From the NCBI GenBank assembly GCA_028752905.1, contig JAQNBH010000007.1, positions 12,374,919-12,438,918 of the forward strand: DNA of 64,000 bases, written 5' to 3'. This document shows positions 12,001 through 20,462 of this stretch, piece by piece. The position numbers and the translations under genes were made by a program. Position 1 is the first letter of the stretch; every line of letters starts with the position of its first letter. Source of the stretch: Cladorhizidae sp. MBARI D1340-BT2 (Eukaryota; Porifera; Demospongiae; Poecilosclerida; Cladorhizidae). Under the pieces are notes generated by a model. That model searched no databases, was not told the DNA's origin, and saw nothing but the letters and a program-made list of their open reading frames with translations.

Positions 12001-15000
12001 TATCTTGTGATGCAGGTATTCCGTCTAGTGTAAACACTTACAAAACTTGGGTTTGGGTGTGCAGTGAAACAGGTGATGTTTGGTACGGTTCACACAAGCA
12101 ACCGTACATGAGGTTTAATGATTGACCACACCTTACCAAACATCTGGTGTGTAGGCTTGTTGCATTTGGTAAGGTGTGGACAAGTATTAAACCTTGTGCA
12201 AGTACTGACAAGCCTCTAGTGTATGTATTGTGCAGTGCATATAACTGTTCTGTTGTATTTGATGCATAGAGGTGTGCATAAGTCTTTGGTATATTGTATT
12301 GGGTAAGGTACGCTGAGACACTAAACCTCTATTGTAATATTTGGTAAGGTGTCATCTCCTCTAAAAACTCTGGTGTATTATGCAGTGCGACTACTTTGTG
12401 TCAGAACACGATGAGGACATAGTGCAGCTGCTGCAAGAGAAGGAGTTCTCTCAGGACGACCTGATCCATGAGCTCTGCACCGAAATTGCAGGTCACAACA
12501 CACACACACAGTACCATAACATCCGGAATTTCCCTCACTGACCATTTTATAGCATTTTTTTAATTTATTTATTATTATATTATAAGCAAATTTTTCATGT
12601 TACATTATGAAAGTAGAAGATGGAAAAGTGCTATATTCTATTGTGTGCACTCTATTGTGTGCACAGCAGCTGGCAGTGAGAAGAGCTATGTAGCTTTCAT
12701 GAGTGCACTGGGTGGCCTGGCAACTCATACTCGAGCTATCTTTGATGAGTGCGCTGGGTGGCCTGGCAACTCATACTAGACTAGAGAACTAGCTTTGATG
12801 AGTGCACTGGTGGCCTGGCAACTCATACTAGACTAGAGAACTAGCTTTGATGAGTGCGCTGGGTGGCCTGGCAACTCGTACTAGACTAGAGAACTAGCTT
12901 TGATGAGTGCACTGGTGGCCTGGCATCTCATACTAGACGAGAGAACTAGCTTTGATGAGTGCGCTGGGTGGCCTGGCAACTCATACTAGACTAGAGAACT
13001 AGCTTTGATGAGTGCGCTGGGTGGCCTGGCAACTCATACTAGACTAGAGAACTAGCTTTGATGAGTGCGCTGGGTGGCCTGGCAACTCATACTAGACTAG
13101 AGAACTAGCTTTGATGAGTGCGCTGGGTGGCCTGGCAACTCATACTCTACTAGAGAACTAGCTTTGATGAGTGCGCTGGGTGGCCTGGCAACTCGTACTA
13201 GACTAGAGAACTAGCTTTGATGAGTGCGCTGGGTGGCCTGGCAACTCGTACTAGACTAGAGAACTAGCTTTGATGAGTGCGCTGGGTGGCCTGGCAACTC
13301 ATACTAGACTAGAGAACTAGCTTTGATGAGTGCGCTGGGTGGCCTGGCAACTCGTACTAGACTAGAGAACTAGCTTTGATGAGTGCGCTGGGTGGCCTGG
13401 CAACTCGTACTAGACTAGAGAACTAGCTTTGATGAGTGCGCTGGGTGGCCTGGCAACTCATACTAGACTAGAGAACTAGCTTTGATGAGTGCGCTGGGTG
13501 GCCTGGCAACTCATACTGGACTAGAGAACTAGCTTTGATGAGTGCGCTGGGTGGCCTGGCAACTCATACTAGACTAGAGAACTAGCTTTGATGAGTGCGC
13601 TGGGTGGCCTGGCAACTCATACTAGACTAGAGAACTAGCTTTGATGAGTGCGCTGGGTGGCCTGGCAACTCATACTAGACTAGAGAACTAGCTTTGATGA
13701 GTGCGCTGGGTGGCCTGGCAACTCGTACTAGACTAGAGAACTAGCTTTGAGTTTTGGCAAAGCAGTCGGACTATATTTTTTTAAAGCTCTTGTTCAATAG
13801 ATAATGAAAACTTCTTTTTTTTGTACATGTAGTCCTCTAAACATGAAATGAAAGCTACACTATACAGCAATAGAACTATAGATTTTCATTAGGAAAACAC
13901 AGAGCACCATTATAACAAATTCATGCAGTGTATCTGCATGTACCAGGCTAGTCCAGTGTGCCTGTATCTGCATGTACCAGGCTAGTCCAGTGTGCCTGTA
14001 TCTGCATGTACCAGGCTAGTCCAGTGTGCCTGTATCTGCATGTACCAGGCTAGTCCAGTGTGCCTGTATCTGCATGTACCAGGCTAGTCCAGTGTGCCTG
14101 TATCTGCATGTACCAGGCTAGTCCATGCATGTACCAGGCTAGTCCAGTGTGCCTGTATCTGCATGTACCAGGCTAGTCCAGTGTGCCTGTATCTGCATGT
14201 ACCAGGCTAGTCCAGTGTGCCTGTATCTGCATGTACCAGGCTAGTCCAGTGTGCCTGTATCTGCATGTACCAGGCTAGTCCAGTGTGCCTGTGTCTGCAT
14301 GTACCAGGCTAGTCCATGCATGTACCAGGCTAGTCCAGTGTGCCTGTATCTGCATGTACCAGGCTAGTCCAGTGTGCCTGTATCTGCATGTACCAGGCTA
14401 GTCCAGTGTGCCTGTATCTGCATGTACCAGGCTAGTCCAGTGTGCCTGTATCTGCATGTACCAGGCTAGTCCAGTGTGCCTGTATCTGCATGTACCAGGC
14501 CAGTCCAGTGTGCCTGTATCTGCATGTACCAGGCTAGTCCCGTGTGCCTGTATCTGCATGTACCAGGCTAGTCCAGTGTGCCTGTATCTGCATGTACCAG
14601 GCTAGTCCAGTGTGCCTGTATCTGCATGTACCAGGCTAGCTCCAGTGTGCCTGTATCTGCATGTACCAGGCTAGTCCATGCATGTACCAGGCTAGTCCAG
14701 TGTGCCTGTATCTGCATGTACCAGGCTAGTCCAGTGTGCCTGTATCTGCATGTACCAGGCTAGTCCAGTGTGCCTGTATCTGCATGTACCAGGCCAGTCC
14801 AGTGTGCCTGTATCTGCATGTACCAGGCTAGTCCCGTGTGCCTGTATCTGCATGTACCAGGCTAGTCCAGTGTGCCTGTATCTGCATGTACCAGGCTAGT
14901 CCAGTGTGCCTGTATCTGCATGTACCAGGCTAGTCCAGTGTGCCTGTATCTGCATGTACCAGGCTAGTCCAGTGTGCCTGTATCTGCATGTACCAGGCTA

Positions 15001-15434
15001 GTCCATGCATGTACCAGGCTAGTCCAGTGTGCCTGTATCTGCATGTACCAGGCTAGTCCAGTGTGCCTGTATCTGCATGTACCAGGCTAGTCCCTACGTA
15101 CCTTTACAGACCTCTGTAGTATATCTGGCCTGTGTTGGTCTCTTCTTGGTAGAGCAAGCAAGACCACCCCTATATATCTTAGCCTTTCAGCCTTTCTGTA
15201 TCGAGTTCAGTGGTAGAGTCTACACGTGGTAATGGCAATGTTAATGACATGTGGTAATGACACATGGTACCAACACGTGTTAATGACATGTGGTAATGAC
15301 ACATGTTAATGACATGTGGTAATGACACGTGGTAACGTATATTTGTACAACTTCCGCTGGTTAGCTTTACCTTTTTTTATTGTTTTTGTTCAGGTTACTG
15401 TGGCAACGATCAAGATGTGCACAATGAACTCTAG
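5842..15434 (+). CDS. CNPY2: Canopy (CNPY2-like) ER protein, last three coding exons
   Basis: Canopy proteins are small saposin-like ER residents linked to folding and trafficking of receptors. Three exons join in phase: 5842-6090, 12386-12491 and 15394-15434. Exon one reads GNFRMDSRGRQSG, then the helix HVFELLETVCENMKNYGE and DPKTGEKGYIRI, matching the mid part of CNPY2. Exon two begins CDYFVSEHDEDIVQLLQ and holds IHELC. Exon three gives GYCGNDQDVHNEL then TAG. Four cysteines (ETVC, AAC, HELC, GYC) fall where CNPY2 has them. The final HNEL is a KDEL/HDEL-type ER-retention tetrapeptide. The first intron is phase 0 (donor GTAAGT) and the second phase 1. The start codon, signal peptide and first cysteines must lie on exons upstream of the window; the ATG at 5857 is internal. 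Introns of 6.3 and 2.9 kb are mostly minisatellites. Confidence 0.92.
6145..6258. repeat. Two diverged 68-bp units, outliers of main array
   Basis: Two degenerate copies of the 68-bp unit found from 6430 onward occur here, separated from the main array by about 170 bp of unrelated sequence. They share CAGTGTGGTGTT and CTATTGTCAACCTACTTC. Confidence 0.8.
6430..10861. repeat. 68-bp minisatellite, about 65 copies, with higher-order duplication
   Basis: The unit holds CCCAGTGTGGTGTTGGTCCA, GTGTGTCCCCATAGAGC and TTGTCAACCTACTTCAACC, 68 bp in all. Variant patterns show larger duplications: 6750-8010 recurs at 8080-9210 (offset 1330 then 1194 bp), and about 9540-10160 recurs 621 bp downstream. It fills most of a Canopy intron. 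The open frames here are stop-free repeat readings. Confidence 0.97.
10984..11178. repeat. 24-bp minisatellite, 8 copies
   Basis: Each unit contains CACCTTCAGTAAGTGTTGCC. The array is almost perfect; only the last copy reads CAGTGAGTG. Each unit holds a good 5' splice-site match (CA/GTAAGTG) in the sense of the host Canopy gene. Confidence 0.95.
11279..12016. repeat. 38-bp minisatellite, about 19 copies
   Basis: The unit contains TGTCTTGTGATGCAAGAG and TGAGGGATGTCCTGATAA. One copy near 11546 has lost three bases. The minus strand is open for up to 288 codons as a repeat artefact. Confidence 0.96.
12083..12194. repeat. Two adjacent inverted repeats (hairpins)
   Basis: GTACGGTT (12083-12090) pairs with AACCGTAC (12100-12107). 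Next to it, 30-bp arms 12111-12140 and 12165-12194 pair with three mismatches around a 24-base loop; the perfect core is CCACACCTTACCAAA against its complement. It sits about 190 bp upstream of the Canopy exon at 12386 and may be a short MITE. Confidence 0.8.
12386..12491 (+). CDS. CNPY2: Canopy exon (middle in window)
   Basis: The acceptor is GTATTATGCAG ending at 12385 and the donor GTCACA begins at 12492. The 106-nt exon starts in phase 0 and ends in phase 1. It encodes CDYFVSEHDEDIVQLLQ and then the segment ending DLIHELCTEIA, aligning with the CNPY2 stretch around its penultimate cysteines. Confidence 0.9.
12688..13749. repeat. 53-bp minisatellite, about 20 copies
   Basis: The unit has GATGAGTGCGCTGGGTGGCC and AACTCATACTAGACTAGAG. 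GTGGCCTGGC starts are 53 bp apart (13021, 13074). Copies vary mainly at CATACT/CGTACT. It lies in the last Canopy intron. Confidence 0.96.
13926..15093. repeat. 34-bp minisatellite, about 34 copies
   Basis: The unit contains GTGTGCCTGTATCTGCATGT and ACCAGGCTAGTCCA. Shortened copies that lack the first half recur. A stretch starting at 14408 recurs 294 bp on at 14702. It occupies the rest of the last Canopy intron. Confidence 0.96.
15230..15340. repeat. Short degenerate repeat GGTAATGACA
   Basis: About six diverged copies of GTGGTAATGACA or TGTTAATGACATG occur in 110 bp, just upstream of the last Canopy exon. Confidence 0.7.
15394..15434 (+). CDS. CNPY2: Canopy terminal exon with HNEL ER-retention signal
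   Basis: A T-rich tract and TTGTTCAG precede the exon. Joined in phase 1 it reads GYCGNDQDVHNEL and stops at 15432-15434. The Cys and the C-terminal tetrapeptide correspond to the CNPY2 end (HDEL). The short length (41 nt) makes it easy for gene finders to miss. Confidence 0.88.
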
Positions 15435-16319
15435 AGGAACTGTTTAGCTGAGAGCAATTTAGTTTTGTATGATTTTATTCTAATAATTTCTCTACTAGTG
15501 TCTACATTGTGACGACCGATTGTGTTCATTGGGTAAAGTATCATCACTTGAATAATGTCTTCTAGTAGTGTGTTGTGCAAGATCCTGCTAGTTGACCACA
15601 TCCAAGTTGCCCACCTAAAGAAGGAGAGATAAGGGAGGGAATCCTAAAATACCATTTTCTGTCAGAGTGTGTGTGCTTCAGAGGCTGCTCCACTTGAGCA
15701 AGTATGCTGGAGGATGGAAGCCGATTAATAATGAGCAAGGCAGTGGAGAGGGGGGTAGTAGAGTTCTGGTATCAAACTAAGTTGTGTCCTCTACTTTGGA
15801 GTAAGACTTGTTAACAGGATTAGGATTTAACAGCAGGATAAAACTGAAAGTATAAGTCTGTGTGTAAACAGTGAGTGGACTAAGGTTCAAGTGTACAATT
15901 CATTAGTATGTGGGACTATATCGCATAGGTGCAAAGGCAACGAAGAGATTTTGAGAAGAAAAATGGAAAGTTGTCGAGGAAGAGCTGGGAGGAGGTGTGA
16001 GGAGGTGTGGTTGCCAACCTCCCCAGGAAGGAGAAGGAACAAGATTAAGAGAAGACTGGACTCGTGAAGGTCAAGGAACACAGGGCCTGCCCCCAAGGGG
16101 GAGAAGCGAGGGACCATAATGAAAGTGAAATCCAATGAGGGGGTTGTGAGTGGGTGGATACCCTTCAGTGATTGAGGAAAGACCACCTGCCCATCTGGAT
16201 GGACTACTGGTTGAGGTATTGGTGTACAGGATGATGGAGGTCTTCTTTGATACTCAACATGGAAAGAGATGAGGATTGTACGTTGGAATAGAAGAGTCAT
16301 GTGTCTGCGGGAGAGCTGG
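15435..16319. other. Canopy 3' UTR and purine-rich intergenic stretch
   Basis: The first 100-150 bp are AT-rich and probably 3' UTR. The rest is purine-rich with no frame I recognise; it might be an eroded retrotransposon body belonging to the tail found at 18290-18910. Confidence 0.45.
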
Positions 16320-16690
16320 CAGTGGACAGGATCTTCACGAGGATGGCCAAAGGATCTTCACGAGGATGGTAGGACAGGATCTTCCCGAGGCTGGCAATGG
16401 ACAGGATCTTCACGAGGATGGCCAAAGGATCTTCACGAGGATGGTAGGACAGGATCTTCACGAGGATGGCAGAGGATCTTCCCGAGGCTGGCAATGGACA
16501 GGATCTTCACGAGGATGGCAGAGGATCTTCACGAGGATGGCAGTGGACAGGATCTTCACGAGGATGGCAGTGGACAGGATCTTCACGAGGATGGCAGAGG
16601 ATCTTCCCGAGGCTGGCAATGGACAGGATCTTCACGAGGATGGCAGAGGATCTTCACGAGGATGGCAGTGGACAGGATCTTCCCAAGGCC
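16320..16690. repeat. 18/27-bp minisatellite
   Basis: Copies of GGATCTTCACGAGGATGGC are spaced by 18 to 27 bp, with variants CCCGAGGCTGGC and an optional AGTGGACA insert. Three frames are open on the + strand, an expected effect of stop-free repeats. Confidence 0.9.
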
Positions 16691-16789
16691 AAAGTGATTT
16701 TAGAAGTGGAAGGTGCTCTGAGCCTGTTTGTGCTGTTTGTGTTGTGAGGATGCATGAAGTGTGATTGACAACAAAGACTAGAATAGTTC

Positions 16790-16970
16790 TGGACTGAGCT
16801 CGATGTAGGTCTCGTTGGGTCTCGTTGTGATCTCATTGTGGTTGGGTTTCGTTGTGAAGGGGTCTCGTTGTGAACGTTGTGGAGGGGTCTCCTTGTGGAT
16901 AAGTCTCTTTGTGGATAGGTTTATGCTGGAACCTAAGCTAGCATGAGGTGGAGGGGGGGGGGGGGGGGGA
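16790..16970. repeat. Degenerate GTCTCGTTGTG repeat and a G run
   Basis: Several diverged copies of GTCTCGTTGTG or GTCTCYTTGTGGA occur at about 16810-16920, followed by an interrupted G run near 16950-16976. Confidence 0.7.
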
Positions 16971-17185
16971 GGGGGGATGATGGCCTTGGGACGAGGTCCT
17001 CCTGAGGGAGTATGAATTGGAAGGTTAGGCATTAGGTGGCAGAGAAGCTCTGGGAGGAGGGAAGTGGAGAGTAAGTTGGTATAGGTTAGTGAAGGATGGC
17101 AACCGTGTCCAGAGGTATGTACATGTAGGTGAGGTCCAGCGGTCGGTCCAGTTGTGTTGTCAAGTTTTAGATGGAGGACTGGAGC

Positions 17186-18298
17186 AACAGGTCTACTGTG
17201 GGGTGTGGCAACAGGTCTACTGTGGGTGTGGCAACAGGTCTACTGTGGGGTGTGGCAACAGGTCTACTGTGGGGTGTGGCAACAGGTCTACTGTGGGTGG
17301 GGCAACAGGTCTACTGTGGGGTGTGGCAACAGGTCTACTGTGGGTGGGGCAACAGGTCTACTGTGGGGTGTGGCAACAGGTCTACTGTGGGTGGGGCAAC
17401 AGGTCTACTGTGGGGTGTGGCAACAGGTCTACTGTGGGTGGGGCAACAGGTCTACTGTGGGGTGTGGCAACAGGTCTACTGTGGGTGGGGCAACAGGTCT
17501 ACTGTGGGGTGTGGCAACAGGTCTACTGTGGGTGGGGCAACAGGTCTACTGTGGGTGTGGCAACAGGTCTACTGTGGGTGTGGCAACAGGTCTACTGTGG
17601 GTGTGGCAACAGGTCTACTGTGGGTGTGGCAACAGGTCTACTGTGGGTGTGGCAACAGGTCTACTGTGGGTGTGGCAACAGGTCTACTGTGGGGTGTGGC
17701 AACAGGTCTACTGTGGGTGTGGCAACAGGTCTACTGTGGGGTGTGGCAACAGGTCTACTGTGGGGTGTGGCAACAGGTCTACTGTGGGTGTGGCAACAGG
17801 TCTACTGTGGGTGTGGCAACAGGTCTACTGTGGGTGTGGCAACAGGTCTACTGTGGGTGTGGCAACAGGTCTACTGTGGGTGTGGCAACAGGTCTACTGT
17901 GGGTGTGGCAACAGGTCTACTGTGGGTGGGGCAACAGGTCTACTGTGGGTGGGGCAACAGGTCTACTGTGGGTGTGGCAACAGGTCTACTGTGGGGTGTG
18001 GCAACAGGTCTACTGTGGGTGTGGCAACAGGTCTACTGTGGGTGTGGCAACAGGTCTACTGTGGGTGTGGCAACAGGTCTACTGTGGGTGTGGCAACAGG
18101 TCTACTGTGGGTGTGGCAACAGGTCTACTGTGGGTGTGGCAACAGGTCTACTGTGGGTGGGGCAACAGGTCTACTGTGGGTGGGGCAACAGGTCTACTGT
18201 GGGTGTGGCAACAGGTCTACTGTGGGTGTGGCAACAGGTCTACTGTGGGTGTGGCAACAGGTCTACTGTGGGGTGGGGCAACAGGTCTACTGTGGGGT
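17186..18298. repeat. 23/24-bp minisatellite, about 48 copies
   Basis: The unit contains GGCAACAGGTCTACTGTGGG followed by TGT, GTGT or TGG. Two length classes (23 and 24 bp) alternate. All three + frames stay open for about 400 codons because no frame of the unit has a stop. Confidence 0.97.
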
Positions 18299-18910
18299 TT
18301 GTGGATTGGCTGTAGAGGACAGCTTGCTTGGTGTGAGAGTCCATTAGAGAATGTAAGCCACTTCTTTGTTGAATGCAAGGTAATTGAGTGGAGATAGTAA
18401 GTGTTGCTAGCAGGGGAGAGTAAGTGTTGCTAGCAGGGGAGAGCAAGTGTTGCTAGCAGAGGAGAGCAAGTGTTGCTAGCAGGGGAGAGCAAGTGTTGCT
18501 ATGTAGCAGGAGAGAGCAAGTGTTGCTAGCAGGGGAGAGCAAGTGTTGCTAGCAGGGGAGAGCAAGTGTTGCTAGCAGGAGAGAGCAAGTGTTGCTATGT
18601 AGCAGGAGAGAGCAAGTGTTGCTAGCAGGGGAGAGCAAGTGTTGCTAGCAGGGGAGAGCAAGTGTTGCTAGCAGGAGAGAGCAAGTGTTGCTATGTAGCA
18701 GGAGAGAGTAAGTGTTGCTAGCAGGGGGAATGGATGGAGCAAGGTTTGAATGCCGGGAGACTGAGGAGAGAGTAGCCTTGTTATCTGGTAAGAGCATAGC
18801 TAAGGACTGGTGGGTGGAGCAAGTGAATGACTGGCTGGTGTATCACACGGGTTGGCATTTGGACTATTATTATCTGCCTTTTTTTGTCTTGCACATGCTG
18901 TGATGTAATA
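18290..18910 (+). pseudogene. Non-LTR retrotransposon C-terminal relic split by a minisatellite
   Basis: At about 18298-18390 the frame reads CESPLENVSHFFVECKVIEW, the Cys/His motif of LINE C-termini (C...E-N-V-x-H-F-x-x-E-C). After the 23-bp array, 18727-18900 reads ARFECRETEERVALLSG and later DWWVEQVNDWLVYHTGW, plausible continuation of the same tail. A similar motif is at about 59790-59830. The array appears to have grown inside the element. The assignment to a particular LINE clade is not possible by eye. Confidence 0.6.
18392..18727. repeat. 23-bp minisatellite, about 14 copies
   Basis: The unit contains GAGCAAGTGTTGCTAGCAGG with a 6-bp palindrome GCTAGC. Every fourth copy carries the insert TATGTAGC, so a higher-order period of about 116 bp is visible. 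Confidence 0.95.
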
Positions 18911-19140
18911 GGTGATGTAATTATTGATGTAATAATAGGTGATGTAATAGATGATGTAATAGGTGGCGGAATATTAAATTAGTAAAGCAAACTTGTTTTC
19001 AGGTCCAGCTTACTGCGCTGAGAGGCTAAATCACTTCTCAGCTAGTGTCTGTCCATGTGTTGTATACTCTGTGTGAGTGTGTGTGAGTGTGTGTTGTGTG
19101 AGTGTGTGTTGTGTACTATGTGTGTGATAATATACATTGA
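18900..19140. repeat. GATGTAATA and GTGT simple repeats
   Basis: Five or six short GATGTAATAG copies (18902-18965) are followed after unique sequence by GT-rich sequence at about 19070-19130. Confidence 0.7.
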
Positions 19141-19407
19141 AAACTGGCCACAGATCTTGACCTTTGACTTACTAGATCAATAAAGGATCTGCCATTATTT
19201 TAATCCTGACCTTGGACCTTTAATGTCTTGTTCCTTGGTACATACTTGACTGCATACCAACTGCATACCAAATTTAGAAGACAACAATCAAGTTGTTGCT
19301 GTTGTTGTTGTTGTTGTTGTTTGAGTTTATAATGCATTCACAACGGTCAACGTGAACGGTCAACTTAAAGTTGCTTCTCGACCTTTCAGCTCTAGCCAAT
19401 TATTCAT

Positions 19408-20093
19408 GAGGAAGGCTAGAGCATCTAGCTAGAGCACCTATCCTGAGGAAGGCTAGAGCGTCTATCCTGAGGAAGGCTAGAGCACCTATCCTGAGGAAGG
19501 CTAGAGCGTCTATCCTGAGGAAGGCTAGAGCATCTATCCTGAGGAAGGCTAGAACATCTATCCTGAGGAAGGCTAGAGCACCTATCCTGAGGAAGGCTAG
19601 AGCATCTATCCTGAGGAAGGCTAGCATCTATCCTGAGGAAGGCTAGAGCACCTATCCTGAGGAAGGCTAGAGCATCTATCCTGAGGAAGGCGAGAGCATC
19701 TATCCTGAGGAAGGCTAGAGCACCTATCCTGAGGAAGGCTATCCTGAGGAAGGCTAGAGCACCTATCCTGAGGAAGGCTAGAGCACCTATCCTGAGGAAG
19801 GCTAGAGCACCTATCCTGAGGAAGGCTAGAGCACCTATCCTGAGGAAGGCTAGAGCATACAGTCCGTGTGTTATGGTCCACGTAGTATACTACCTACTAG
19901 TCCGTGCATTATCCTGAGGAAGGCGAGAGCATCTATCCTGAGGAAGGCTAGAGCATCTATCCTGAGGAAGGCTAGAGCATCTATCCTGAGGAAGGCTAGA
20001 GCACCTATCCTGAGGAAGGCTAGGGCACCTATCCTGAGGAAGGCTAGAGCATCTATCCTGAGGAAGGCTAGTGCACCTACCCTGAGGAAGGTG
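19408..20093. repeat. 24-bp minisatellite, about 28 copies
   Basis: The unit contains CTATCCTGAGGAAGGCTAGA followed by GCAT or GCAC. A 50-bp unique insert at about 19858-19908 splits the array, containing GTAGTATACTAC. Minus-strand open frames are artefacts. Confidence 0.95.
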
Positions 20094-20316
20094 AGAGAAA
20101 CGACTTTCAAGTTAATTATTGAGAGTCTGTATTCCACTGAGAGTTTGAGTTGCACATGCACAAACAAACAATTGCACAAACAGACGCAAGTAAGCCCAGC
20201 CCCTTACTGCTCCGGGTGGAGTAGGTAAGGAGCTCCAGCTGATGGCATTCATTAGCTATTAACATATTGTACATGTCGTCTATTGGTCCATGATAAGTCC
20301 CGCGTGTCACCCTCGG

Positions 20317-20462
20317 CTAGCTTTTGTGTTTGTCTATGAGTGCCTTGAGTACTCTGTTGGGGAGGACGAGAGTGGAGGTGAGAGGAAGGTTCGTGGTAGG
20401 GCTCGTCCTGCGACCTTTACTAAACCATTCCGTGATGGCAGTCCTCTCGTAACTGTAGCCAT
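20317..20462 (-). CDS. WDSUB1: WDSUB1 terminal exon, C-terminal part of U-box
   Basis: On the minus strand CCCCCTATAG precedes the exon. It reads GYSYERTAITEWFSKGRRTS, PTTNLPLTS and LPNRVLKALIDKHKS, then TAG. This matches the second half of the WDSUB1 U-box almost residue by residue (TSPxTN, PNR). Confidence 0.95.

Noticed and set aside
13926..15093. CRISPR-like alternation of repeat and spacer
   Set aside because: Units are contiguous without unique spacers, in a eukaryotic intron.
15690..16300. LINE body upstream of the 18.3-kb tail
   Set aside because: Purine-rich and suggestive, but no motif could be followed, so it is left undescribed.
16778..17032. Pro-rich minus-strand frame
   Set aside because: Produced by a G run and GTCTCGTTGTG repeats.
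17089..18397. Three overlapping 400-codon open frames on the + strand
   Set aside because: All are readings of the 23/24-bp array in different frames; composition follows the repeat and no family similarity exists.
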